From UBA9732 sp045116915 (GTDB lineage Bacteria; Spirochaetota; Spirochaetia; Sphaerochaetales; Sphaerochaetaceae), in NCBI GenBank assembly GCA_045116915.1, contig JBGUMQ010000055.1, forward strand, positions 1-34,270: a DNA stretch of 34,270 bases. The letters run 5' to 3'. The notes beneath the pieces were generated by a model, which saw only the letters and a list, made by a program, of their open reading frames with translations, ran no database searches and was not told the origin of the DNA. The position numbers were made by a program, and so were the translations under genes. How positions within the stretch are numbered: position 1 is the stretch's first letter; every line of letters starts with the position of its first letter. Below are positions 6,651-14,921 of the stretch, one piece after another.

Positions 6651-7612
6651 GAAAGGGCATCCTCGTACTGTGGGACCGTAAGGGCGCCGGTAACGGCCTG
6701 GCGTACCCTTGCGCTGTTGGGGATTCCCTTGAGATAGGCGCACACATGCTTGCGCATCTCCCTGCATGCCATGTTCTCACCCAGGAAATCCACAAGGCCT
6801 TTCAGATGGATCATGATGGCCCGGACCTTCTCCTCCACTGGAACAGGGTCGGGCGCGGTTCCTGAAAGCAGGGACTTGGCCTGTCCGAATATGAACGGGT
6901 TGCCTATGGCTCCGCGTGCGAACGAGACCGCATCCACCCCCGTCTCCGACAGCATGCGCACCCCGTCCGCGGCGGAGAAGAGGTCTCCCGATCCGATGAT
7001 CACCTTGTCCGGAAAACAGCGCTTCAGGTCCGCAAGCAGTTCCCAGTGGGCGGTGGGCATGTAGAGCTGGCTTCTTGTCCTTGCGTGCATGCACACGGCG
7101 CTTGCCCCGGCATCGAAGGCGATCCCAGCCGTCTCGAGATAGTTGATGCAGGAGGTGTCCCAGCCCGTCCGGATCTTGACGGTGACCGGGACATCCGTGT
7201 TGCGCACGATTGTCCCGACTATCTCCCCGATCGTCCGGGGATGCTGCAGCAACGCGCTTCCGGCACCTGTCTTGACGACCTTCGGGACAGGACAGCCGCA
7301 GTTTATGTCTATGAGAGCCGGCCTGTGGGCCATGACGCCCTCCAGGGACCTGAGCGCGGTATCCGCATCGGGTGTGAAGAGCTGGACGGCAAGGTTGGTC
7401 TCGCCCTCCCCGCGTTCCATGAGCATGACGGTCTTGGAGCTGCCGCGTGCCACACCTTCGCAGGACACCATCTCCGTGTACGCGAGCGCAGCGCCTTTGC
7501 CGAGGCAGATGCTCCGGTACACCTTGTCGGTGTAGCCCGCAAGCGGAGCGAGGAAAAGGTTGGAATCAAGTTTCAGATTCCCTATGGAGACTTCATGGAG
7601 CAGAGACGCCAA
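6638..7612 (-). CDS. dus: tRNA-dihydrouridine synthase
   Basis: A 324-residue FMN-dependent Dus-family TIM barrel that reduces specific uridines in the D-loop of tRNA using NADPH. Visible: LAPLAGYTD (21-29), the catalytic loop INCGCPVPKVVKTGAGSALL beginning near 103 with catalytic Cys107, VKIRTGWD (flavin phosphate/RNA contacts), HARTRSQLY and GSGDLFS. This resembles the DusB group. The start is a TTG at 7612, 2 nt after the tatD-like stop codon, with AGAGG 7 nt upstream; no in-frame ATG would keep the N-terminal beta strand. It is translationally coupled to the upstream hydrolase and overlaps the ATPase gene tail-to-tail by 13 nt, leaving no room for a conventional terminator between them. 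Confidence 0.93.
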   Translation of the reverse strand: MASLLHEVSIGNLKLDSNLFLAPLAGYTDKVYRSICLGKGAALAYTEMVSCEGVARGSSKTVMLMERGEGETNLAVQLFTPDADTALRSLEGVMAHRPALIDINCGCPVPKVVKTGAGSALLQHPRTIGEIVGTIVRNTDVPVTVKIRTGWDTSCINYLETAGIAFDAGASAVCMHARTRSQLYMPTAHWELLADLKRCFPDKVIIGSGDLFSAADGVRMLSETGVDAVSFARGAIGNPFIFGQAKSLLSGTAPDPVPVEEKVRAIMIHLKGLVDFLGENMACREMRKHVCAYLKGIPNSARVRQAVTGALTVPQYEDALSQLK

Positions 7613-7614
7613 GT

Positions 7615-8391
7615 TCAGGCCTCTGTGATGTGGAATGCCCTGAGGCTGTTCTGATAGAGGATCTCGGCCATGTCCTCGAGCGGGATACCCTTGATGGAAG
7701 CCACTGCCTGGGCGGTCTCCGGCAGATACTCGGGCTTGTTCCTGCGTTTCGTGTACTTGGCAGGAACCATGAACGGGGCCTCGCTCTCGATGAGGATCCT
7801 GTCCTCGGGGAGTTTCTTCACGGTGTCGGTGAGCTTGCGGACGTTCTTGTAGGTGATGTTGCCCGCGAAGGAGAAGTAGACGGGAAGCTCCATCGCCCTC
7901 TGTGCGTATTCCCAGTCCTCGGAATAGCAGTGGAAGACGGCCCCCTCCTCCGGGATGTTGTGCCTCAGGATGTCCAGGATGTCGTCGCCGGCCTCCCTGT
8001 TGTGGATGATCACGGGAAGATGGTTCTTCCTTGCGATCTCCAGATGGCGCAGGAACATCTCGACCTGGACGCCCTTGTACTGGCTGTACTTGCCGTAATC
8101 CAGGCCCGTCTCACCTATTGCGACGATCCTGTCCAGTTTCAGGAACGGCATGATCTTCGAATCCCAGTCCCTGAGGAGGTTTCCGCTTTCGGTCGGCGAG
8201 ACTCCCACGGCATGGTAGACGTTCCTGGCGCTCTTGAGGTTCTTGTATATGACCTCGAAATCCGTGAGGCTGTTGCAGACGGATACTATATGGGCCACTC
8301 CCGCCCTCTTGGCGTACTGGACGGTGAGAAGCTGCTCGAGATAATCCTCGTGTATGAGACCGATGTGGCAATGTGTATCGAATAAACGCAT
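7615..8391 (-). CDS. TatD-family metal-dependent hydrolase with altered metal ligand
   Basis: A 258-residue TatD-type amidohydrolase barrel; relatives are Mg-dependent DNases or 3'-5' exonucleases. Metal-site motifs are DTHCH (His7, His9), GETGLDYG (Glu94), IHNREA (His130) and FHCYS (His154). The last ligand is usually the Asp of IETDAPY, but here it reads IESEAPF, placing Glu at 204. The usual GIHPH-type segment reads VGVSPTE (62-68). These changes may alter metal binding or specificity. ATG at 8391 has AAGGAG 5 nt upstream. The gene ends 2 nt before the Dus start, forming a two-gene operon. Whether it is active as a nuclease cannot be judged from sequence. Confidence 0.85.
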   Translation of the reverse strand: MRLFDTHCHIGLIHEDYLEQLLTVQYAKRAGVAHIVSVCNSLTDFEVIYKNLKSARNVYHAVGVSPTESGNLLRDWDSKIMPFLKLDRIVAIGETGLDYGKYSQYKGVQVEMFLRHLEIARKNHLPVIIHNREAGDDILDILRHNIPEEGAVFHCYSEDWEYAQRAMELPVYFSFAGNITYKNVRKLTDTVKKLPEDRILIESEAPFMVPAKYTKRRNKPEYLPETAQAVASIKGIPLEDMAEILYQNSLRAFHITEA

Positions 8392-8506
8392 AGAGGCTCC
8401 TTTTCTATGTCATTGATTTTTTCACGCAAACGAATTATGCATCCGGCAGATACCAAGGTAGCATGACTTTCACGTGCCGTCAAGTTTCCCCGTCGATTCC
8501 CATCAA

Positions 8507-8535
8507 TTGACCTGCGGACACATAAATGATACTTT
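8507..8535 (+). promoter_or_regulatory. Putative extended -10 promoter for the PurD-like gene
   Basis: TTGACC (8507-8512), 17-nt spacer, TACTTT (8530-8535) preceded by TGA at 8527-8529, an extended -10 context. It would give a leader of about 17 nt to the ATG at 8559. Confidence 0.5.
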
Positions 8536-8558
8536 TCCAGTATCCTGAGGAGATGCAG

Positions 8559-9836
8559 ATGAAAGTACTGGTTTTGGGTTCCGGAGCAAAAGACCACGCC
8601 ATAGCATGGTGGTTCTCCAAGAGCAAGCTTATCGAGGGACTTTATGTCGCACCGGGCAATCCGGGAACCGCGGCATTCGCCGTGAATCTTCCGGATGTAA
8701 ATCCGTCCGACAAGGACCAGGTCCTTGCAGCCTGCACGGAACATGGGGTGGATTTCGTCTTCATAGGGACGGAGGAGCCTCTCCAGACCGGAGTGGTCGA
8801 CCATCTGAACAAGAACGGGATCGAGACTTTCGGAACCCCGGGATACGCACTCAAGCTCGACAGCGACAGGAGTTTCTCCAGGCAATTCGCCACGAAGTAC
8901 GGCATCCCCATCCCGGCCTACCACATCTTCAAGGATGCCGGGGAGCTCAAGGCCTTCCTCACCGCCAACGCCGGCACGACGTTCACGATCAAGCCCAACG
9001 ACCTCTCGCCGTCCAGGGTCATGATCAGTTCCAGCAACACCGAAGCCCTCCTTGGATACGGGACCAACCTCCTGAAGAAGAGCCCTGTTGTGGTGGAGGA
9101 CCACATAGACGGCAAGGCCGCCACCATCTCCATCCTCATGGACAACGAGGGCTACTTCATCCTTCCCATCTGCTATGAGTACACCAAGCGCGAGCATACC
9201 GATGTCGGCCTGGGCGTGCCCACAGGCGGAATGGGAGCCATATGCCCGCTGGCACTGGACCAGGACGACACCTCCATGATCCTGAGCAGGATCGTCCATC
9301 CGACGTTCAAGGCGTTGAAGAAGGAGAAACTCTACTACAAGGGGATCCTCACGTTCTCAATCATCATAAGCGCAGACGGTCCCGTCCTCCTGGACTACCA
9401 TGTCAGGCTCAACGACCCTGCCACCCAGGCCATGGTCCCTCTCATGCGCAACGACCTGTGCGCCCTCATGACTGCGATGCACAACAACACGCTCAAGAGT
9501 GTGAACCTCGAGACGACCGACAGCAGCGCCGTGGCAGTCGTGATCGCTTCGGAGGGATACCCCGAGGAGACCAGAACCGGCCAGAAGCTTTCCAGCATCC
9601 CCCCGCAGTACATGGCCAACTCGTTCGAGGACGGGTCGTTCCTCTTCTTCGGCGCCGTAGAGAGCCGCAAGGACGGCATCTTCACGACCGGAGGCAGGGC
9701 CGCAACCGTCGTAGGTGTGGACAAGAACATCATCCTGGCCAATTCGAGGGTCTACAATTCAATCGATCTGGTGAATTTCGATGGTTCCTGGTACAGGAGC
9801 GACATCGGAGTGAAGTTCTTCGAAAGCGTCACGTGA
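8559..9836 (+). CDS. Diverged PurD-like ATP-grasp ligase
   Basis: The 425 residues line up along their whole length with phosphoribosylamine-glycine ligase (GAR synthetase): VLGSGAKDHAIAW, VAPGNPGT (30-37), GTPGYALKLDSDRSFSR, PTGGMGA (221-227), NDPATQ, TGGR and a terminal RSDIG. Key family motifs are changed. GGREHA reads GAKDHA. The ATP-binding KADGLAAGKGV reads KPNDLSPSRVM (145-155). The metal-binding EFN of EFNxRFGDPE reads DYH (279-281). It may be a very diverged PurD, an enzyme with another substrate, or inactive. No other purine biosynthesis gene is in the window. The start at 8559 is set by GAGGAG 6 nt upstream; the in-frame ATG at 8553 overlaps that site and the one at 8526 has none. 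It ends 1 nt from the convergent cyclase gene. Confidence 0.75.
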   Translation: MKVLVLGSGAKDHAIAWWFSKSKLIEGLYVAPGNPGTAAFAVNLPDVNPSDKDQVLAACTEHGVDFVFIGTEEPLQTGVVDHLNKNGIETFGTPGYALKLDSDRSFSRQFATKYGIPIPAYHIFKDAGELKAFLTANAGTTFTIKPNDLSPSRVMISSSNTEALLGYGTNLLKKSPVVVEDHIDGKAATISILMDNEGYFILPICYEYTKREHTDVGLGVPTGGMGAICPLALDQDDTSMILSRIVHPTFKALKKEKLYYKGILTFSIIISADGPVLLDYHVRLNDPATQAMVPLMRNDLCALMTAMHNNTLKSVNLETTDSSAVAVVIASEGYPEETRTGQKLSSIPPQYMANSFEDGSFLFFGAVESRKDGIFTTGGRAATVVGVDKNIILANSRVYNSIDLVNFDGSWYRSDIGVKFFESVT

Positions 9837-9837
9837 T

Positions 9838-11421
9838 TCAGCCTTCCGGCGTGTAGAACCTGTATCCGCTCTTTCCTTCCCTCTTGCACTCGTACATGGC
9901 CCTGTCCGCATACTCGAACAGTGTCACGGAATCGGAAGCCAGGCTTCCGTCCGCGATACCCGCGCTGACCGAAGCGGCAGGCAGTCCGTCGCTTGTATCC
10001 GAAAGCTCGCGGTTGACTTCGTCCACCGCCGTCGTTATCAGTAGGTGCAGGTCGCTGTCCCCGCATTGCATGATGACGGCGAACTCATCGCCTCCCATGC
10101 GGCAGATGGAATCCGTCTGACGGAAATTGCGCTTGAGCGCCCGGGCGATCTTCACAAGGATGCGGTCGCCGGTCTCGTGTCCGTAACGTCCGTTTATCTC
10201 CCTGAAGTTGTCGGTGTCCACCAGGACCAGGCAGACATCGTCCGTATCAAGGCTGGACATGATGATGTCATATCCGTCACGGCCCATCACACCTGTCAGA
10301 TTGTCATGCGATGCCTTGCCCGCCGGACCCTCCACGATCCTGCGGTCGTTCTGTGGAATCGGATTCGTCTTCTCCACAGGCCTTCCGGCATCCGCAGATG
10401 GGGTTTCCTGCTTCTTCTCCTGCTTTGCGGCGGCCTCCCCGGTCTCCTTCTGCTTCTGGATTATGTGGAGGATGTATACGAACATCAGGATGGCGGACAC
10501 CAGGAGCACCGCCGATATGGAGACGATCTGGTTGACCCAGCCCTGCCACCTTGCGTTGAGCTCCCTGACCGGAACCGAGACTATCAGGCGCATTCCGTTG
10601 CTCAGATCCACCTCGACCGCCCGCTTGGTGACACCATCGTATGTGTATTCCCTGAATGTCTCGTCCGAGTCGAGTCCTTCCGGGGTATCGGGAAGGACTT
10701 CCATGGCCGGAACATCCATGTGCGGGTGGTAGACCAGCCTGCCATCGCTGTCCTCTATGAATGCGTAGCCGCTGTTGTTGAAGGATATGCGGTCGACCAC
10801 CGCCGCCATGGTGGCGTAGTCTATCTCGATTCCCAGGACTCCGACGAACGTGTCGTGCCAGTAGATCGGGACATTGTAGGAGATCACCCGGACATCGAGG
10901 TTGTCGGTGATGTACGGCGGAAGCCAGACAGGGCTGCCCTCGTACTTGGGCACCGTGAACCATACGAGGGCGGAGGTGTCGTCGGTATCGTAGAGCGTGA
11001 TGTCCGTGACCTCATGCTCCGTGAATCCCTTGCCGTCGAGGTTCACATACCAGAAGCCCTTCTCCGTATCCGAAACCGAGGGGTCGATCCTGTAGTAGTA
11101 TGTCAGCACTCCGGTGGTCTTCCCCGCCAGACGCGAGAATATCCCCCTTGCCCATTCGACATGGGCCGACAGGCCGTCGAGGCCCCTGTACTCCAGGTCG
11201 GACTCGGCATAGGCGGCCTCTATCTCCACCGCCTGCGCGACGCTCCAGAAATAGTCATCGAGCTCGTTCCTTCCGCTTTCCCCCAGGAGGAGCAGCATCT
11301 GGTCCGAATCGTTGCTCCCTATGCTCCGGATGGCAAGGACACCGAGGGATGTGGCCACACCCATGGTGATGATGATCGCAACGACCATCACTGCCGTGAT
11401 TCTCATCCCGATGTTCTTCAT
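9838..11421 (-). CDS. Membrane-bound diguanylate cyclase (Cache sensor + GGDEF)
   Basis: The 527 residues form a transmembrane helix (about 8-30), an extracytoplasmic region (about 35-290) with double-Cache character (GFWYVNLDG, GVLGIEIDY, GYAFIEDSDGRLVYHP), a second helix (about 299-320), a charged linker and a C-terminal GGDEF domain. The catalytic signature GGDEF is at 443-447 and the metal-binding loop DTDNFREINGRYGH begins at 402. An RxxD inhibitory-site motif (RQTD, 434-437) sits 5 residues before GGDEF, so product feedback by c-di-GMP is likely. It should convert GTP to c-di-GMP in response to an extracellular ligand that cannot be identified. ATG at 11421 has GGAGG 9 nt upstream. It is transcribed alone, downstream of the barrel-operon terminator. 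Confidence 0.92.
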   Translation of the reverse strand: MKNIGMRITAVMVVAIIITMGVATSLGVLAIRSIGSNDSDQMLLLLGESGRNELDDYFWSVAQAVEIEAAYAESDLEYRGLDGLSAHVEWARGIFSRLAGKTTGVLTYYYRIDPSVSDTEKGFWYVNLDGKGFTEHEVTDITLYDTDDTSALVWFTVPKYEGSPVWLPPYITDNLDVRVISYNVPIYWHDTFVGVLGIEIDYATMAAVVDRISFNNSGYAFIEDSDGRLVYHPHMDVPAMEVLPDTPEGLDSDETFREYTYDGVTKRAVEVDLSNGMRLIVSVPVRELNARWQGWVNQIVSISAVLLVSAILMFVYILHIIQKQKETGEAAAKQEKKQETPSADAGRPVEKTNPIPQNDRRIVEGPAGKASHDNLTGVMGRDGYDIIMSSLDTDDVCLVLVDTDNFREINGRYGHETGDRILVKIARALKRNFRQTDSICRMGGDEFAVIMQCGDSDLHLLITTAVDEVNRELSDTSDGLPAASVSAGIADGSLASDSVTLFEYADRAMYECKREGKSGYRFYTPEG

Positions 11422-11480
11422 AAGCGGAAACCTCCGGTCTGCCGAGCCTTTGGATTATGGTAACACACCCGTGAAACAAT

Positions 11481-11511
11481 TGTAAACAAAAGAGGCTGCC
11501 GAGGCAGCCTC
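11481..11511 (-). terminator. Rho-independent terminator of the barrel-protein operon
   Basis: A perfect 8-bp GC-rich stem (11511-11504 with 11499-11492, loop of 4 nt) is followed on the minus strand by TTTTGTTTACA. It lies 22 nt after the stop codon of the last outer-membrane protein gene. Confidence 0.7.
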
Positions 11512-11533
11512 CATGACGGGATTGTCCCGATTC

Positions 11534-13096
11534 CTATCTGAAGAGGTTCTTCCAGTCCACGTCCCAGACAGCGATCGAAGCGCCGACGCTTGCCCTGAAC
11601 GCGTTCGTACCGTGTGTTATGTCTGCGGTGAAGCCGAGTGAGGCATCGAGCCTGAAGCCTTCCTGCAGGTAGTATGCGAATCCGGCCTCCAGCATCAGCA
11701 CGTGTGTCACGGGCTCGGTGATGTCGTACGGGGTCTTGAGGTGATGGATGAAATAGTCGGTGTTGTACGGGCAGTCTATCCCGTACGATCCGCGCATGAG
11801 GTATTCGGCACTGGCGTATGCGCTGTACGGATTGTCGTTGTACTGTGCATAGAGCCTGCCGAGGATCGTGTCCGGACCGTACTTGAAGCCCAGGTAGAAC
11901 GCGTTCTCGTCGAAGCAGTATCCCTTCCCTGCAAAGCTGATGAACTGGTACGGGGAGGTGTACTTGCCCACATTGTGGTTCCTGTTGTACATGAACTTGG
12001 AGCAGTAGTAGACCTCAAGGCCTATGTTCAGCCCTGTTGTGGACTTGAATGTGTCGTCCCTGAGGGCATGGTCCTGATAGCTGAACCTGGAGGACTTCAC
12101 CTCGTTGCCGCCGAGCAGGTTGACCTCCACTCCGACGTAGGCGCCGATTGCAGGCGGTTTGCCGCTGAACGAACCCGGATCCGGAGCCTCATGAGGCAGA
12201 TCGAAATCGTCCATGGTGAAGTTGGCGTATGCCCTGATGTTCCCGAATTTCCCCTCGAACGAGAAGCTGAGCATGACGTTGGAGAAATCGTCCTGGTAGT
12301 TGTCGTGCCAGATAGCCGTGGGTGAGAAATCCAGGAGGCTCGGGTCCTTTCCATAGACGACGTTCAGCTCCGCGAACGTGAACCTCAGGCTCCGGCTTTC
12401 GAATGCCAGACGATGGGTGAATGTGGTCTTTGGTCCCCAGGTCGAATAATCGGGATCGGCCACATAATCGGCATCGAGGTATCTGCCGTAGTTGAGGAAA
12501 TACTTGAACGCGATCGCGGTGAAGTCATAGCGGAATTTCCATCCGTTGCCTACGGGTATGTCGATGTCCAGGTATGCGTTGTCGAGGTACGGCTGCGAAT
12601 CCGCAATCGCCAGATCGTATGTCGCGGCTCCCCACTTGATCTGCCTTCGTCCGACGGATGCATAGAAGTTGCCGCTTGTGGATCGGTAGTCGATGTACCC
12701 CATCCTTGGGAAGTTGAGCTCGATCATGTGTGTCAGGAACGGGATGTTGGAGAAGTTGCCCTTGTTCCCGTCCATGAAATACGCCAGGGTGTCCTGCCTG
12801 ACGTCAACGACGAACACAACCCCGAACTTGTCGCCCTGAGCGATCAGACCCAGGTCCAGGATGCCGGGAGTGCGGAACGCCTCCAGCCAGTAGTCCTGTT
12901 TTGTCATGTACCAGTTGTCGAGCTGTGCGCCGTAGTCCTGCTTCCAGCCGATGTTGTTGTACCCTTCCCTGCTCACTCCTGCGGCAGGGGTGTTGTCGAA
13001 TCCGAAATAAGGCTTGAAATTCACAACACCCTTCACGGATGCGGATGCCGCGAGTGCCGAAACGACGACAAGCAGCACAAGAATCGCTCTTTTCAT
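11534..13096 (-). CDS. Outer-membrane beta-barrel protein A (candidate phase-variable)
   Basis: A 520-residue predicted outer-membrane protein: basic MKR, a hydrophobic core, an AxA cleavage region (SALAASASVKG), then alternating aromatic/polar strands and a final short strand ending VDWKNLFR. It carries the signature GRRQIKWGAATYDLAIADSQ followed by PYLDNA (149-174), shared with the three neighbouring barrels and reminiscent of Wzi-type proteins. The ATG at 13096 follows a run of ten G residues (minus strand) by 9 nt; that run occupies the ribosome-binding position. An in-frame TTG lies just before the run, giving LGGGKKN as an alternative leader. It is the last gene of a three-gene operon, 37 nt after gene B's stop. 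The exact substrate or surface role is unknown. Confidence 0.75.
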   Translation of the reverse strand: MKRAILVLLVVVSALAASASVKGVVNFKPYFGFDNTPAAGVSREGYNNIGWKQDYGAQLDNWYMTKQDYWLEAFRTPGILDLGLIAQGDKFGVVFVVDVRQDTLAYFMDGNKGNFSNIPFLTHMIELNFPRMGYIDYRSTSGNFYASVGRRQIKWGAATYDLAIADSQPYLDNAYLDIDIPVGNGWKFRYDFTAIAFKYFLNYGRYLDADYVADPDYSTWGPKTTFTHRLAFESRSLRFTFAELNVVYGKDPSLLDFSPTAIWHDNYQDDFSNVMLSFSFEGKFGNIRAYANFTMDDFDLPHEAPDPGSFSGKPPAIGAYVGVEVNLLGGNEVKSSRFSYQDHALRDDTFKSTTGLNIGLEVYYCSKFMYNRNHNVGKYTSPYQFISFAGKGYCFDENAFYLGFKYGPDTILGRLYAQYNDNPYSAYASAEYLMRGSYGIDCPYNTDYFIHHLKTPYDITEPVTHVLMLEAGFAYYLQEGFRLDASLGFTADITHGTNAFRASVGASIAVWDVDWKNLFR

Positions 13097-13105
13097 GTTC
13101 TTTTT

Positions 13106-13115
13106 CCCCCCCCCC
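13106..13115 (-). repeat. G10 homopolymer in the ribosome-binding region of barrel gene A
   Basis: Ten consecutive C on the plus strand (G10 on the coding strand) lie 9 nt before the ATG at 13096 and 18 nt after the upstream gene's stop. No other SD-like sequence is present. Runs of this length are prone to slipped-strand mutation. Confidence 0.9.
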
Positions 13116-13133
13116 AATTCTTCTTATGATGAT

Positions 13134-14888
13134 TCATACCGAGACCGTAATGCCCAGGGTCAGCTGCAGATCCGCCTCATGACCCGAATAAGTCCCGGTT
13201 GCCTTGGTATATTCCCATCTGTTGATCCAGTCAAGCTCTCCGCTGAACGATATTCCCGGCCACGTCAGGATCCGGTCCAGATCCGCCTTGAATTCCAGAC
13301 CGCACACAAGCGTGCGTCGTGTGACATCGCCCGAAGGGGTCTTCCCACGGTAGTTCGCATCGCCTTCGTTGTATCCGTCCGTGTTGTGGCTCATGTATAT
13401 GTCCATCACCCCGTGGTCCATGGCCCTGACATACGCTCCGACGCTCCAGTTGTCAAGACTCGTGTAGGTGCCTGCAACCTCCAGCAGGATGCAGTCACCC
13501 CCGTACAGGAATCCGATGTAGTCGAAGAACGGCACATGGCCTCCTTCGAAGCTCCCGTCGGTGGCGCTGTGGCTCCAGTACCTGTTGACACGGACGAAAT
13601 CGACTATGTCGCGTCTGTATAGAAGCGGTGTGGTGTACGCGAACTCGGCATGGGAGGTCAGGTATCCGTTGCCCATGGCGCATGTGTACTGCACGCCGGC
13701 GACCAGTCCCGAGGAGTCGCTCTGACTGTCCCCCTCATGGGGTGCCCTTGCCTGGTCCATGGCGTACTGGGCATAGACCTCCAGGCCGTTGGTAACGGCC
13801 CAGTTCAACTCGGCGTACGCCAGCGCGTTGAACATGCTGCGGTTGTTGAGGTTGTGGAATATGAAGGACGGGTTCAGATAGAGCCCCTCCATGACATTGT
13901 ACTTGTACATGACGTTCTCGCTGACGGTCAGCGAGACGCGGTCCAGGATCCTGAACTGCAGGGTGTGGACCATGAAGACCCTGCCCTCCTGCGCGGCAAG
14001 CTGCTCGTTGTCCGTGACTATGGTGTTCAGGAACATCAGCACCCAGTCGTACTTGAAATGGTCGCCGTATATGGACAGCCTGGCGTAGTCGCTGAAGTGG
14101 TGGCCATCCACCAGGAGGTTTGAGAAACGGGCGTTGCCCAGGCTCAGGCGGTCCCTGCACAATGAGAGGTTCCACGTCTTGCCTCCGAGTGAGAAGATGG
14201 CCCGTTTCGGCCAGATGAATGAGAAATTCATCGTGTTGGTGAAGAACGAGGAGAAGAAAGGTTGCGAGAAAGCGTAGGACTTCTTCACATAGTACGCCGT
14301 GCTGTCGATGGGATAGGAGGCTATGTAGCCGTCCTTCGATGTCTGCCCGTCCAGGATCCTGTTGCCGAACGTGTCGTTGTAGTCTGCCCTGCTCCACTTG
14401 TAGTGTATGTCGCTGGTGGTGTAGAAGTACTCCCATGCGGTGAAGTCGAAATGGAGCCTCATCAGGCTCCTGCGGTCCTGGTATCCCAGGACCCAGTCGT
14501 CCTCGGTTGTGAAATCCTCCGTGTTCGTATGGACGTATATCTCCGGCCCGAACTCAATGCCTGCATCCATCCGGAAATCGGGGGCGAAACTGAACCGCAG
14601 GCCTTCATCCAGTGTGGCCAGTATCCTGTCGTAGAGTGCGGCGGCCACACCTGTCAGGGATGTGGGATCGATCCGGTCCAGGATGCTCCTGGCCTCCGAA
14701 TCGGACCAGGGCCTGTTGTCCGACGGGCGCACAAGGCCGCACAGGGAGTACAGGGCATCCATGTCGCTGTAGAGTGAGGAATCAATCGGATGGATCATCG
14801 CGTTGACATGCCCTGCTTCGGACGCGGCGCACGCTGCGGCCGATACTGCAAGGATCAAGACGATCACGAAGACGGTTCTTCCAGTCAT
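13134..14888 (-). CDS. Outer-membrane beta-barrel protein B
   Basis: The 584 residues begin with an export signal (residues 1-22, ending SAAACAAS). Cleavage by signal peptidase I is likely, but Cys20 makes a lipoprotein possible. The N-terminal region contains LVRPSDNRPWSDSEA (52-66), matching the PSTTGPWSADEL element of proteins C and D. Its central signature is the most eroded of the four: CRDRLSLGNARFSNLLVDG, then HHFSDY (244-268). Gly is replaced by Cys and the WG pair by LG. Many aromatic-rich alternating strands and a terminal LQLTLGITVSV support a barrel. The ATG has GGAAGG only 2 nt upstream, closer than ideal. It lies 33 nt after gene C's stop in the same operon. No specific function is recognised. 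Confidence 0.75.
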   Translation of the reverse strand: MTGRTVFVIVLILAVSAAACAASEAGHVNAMIHPIDSSLYSDMDALYSLCGLVRPSDNRPWSDSEARSILDRIDPTSLTGVAAALYDRILATLDEGLRFSFAPDFRMDAGIEFGPEIYVHTNTEDFTTEDDWVLGYQDRRSLMRLHFDFTAWEYFYTTSDIHYKWSRADYNDTFGNRILDGQTSKDGYIASYPIDSTAYYVKKSYAFSQPFFSSFFTNTMNFSFIWPKRAIFSLGGKTWNLSLCRDRLSLGNARFSNLLVDGHHFSDYARLSIYGDHFKYDWVLMFLNTIVTDNEQLAAQEGRVFMVHTLQFRILDRVSLTVSENVMYKYNVMEGLYLNPSFIFHNLNNRSMFNALAYAELNWAVTNGLEVYAQYAMDQARAPHEGDSQSDSSGLVAGVQYTCAMGNGYLTSHAEFAYTTPLLYRRDIVDFVRVNRYWSHSATDGSFEGGHVPFFDYIGFLYGGDCILLEVAGTYTSLDNWSVGAYVRAMDHGVMDIYMSHNTDGYNEGDANYRGKTPSGDVTRRTLVCGLEFKADLDRILTWPGISFSGELDWINRWEYTKATGTYSGHEADLQLTLGITVSV

Positions 14889-14921
14889 GTCCTTCCAGTA
14901 TACAACTTCTGCCGGCTTTTG

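Noticed and set aside
8559..9836. Calling this gene purD outright
   Set aside because: Overall similarity is clear, but the ATP-binding and metal-binding motifs are too altered to assert the activity, so the symbol was withheld.
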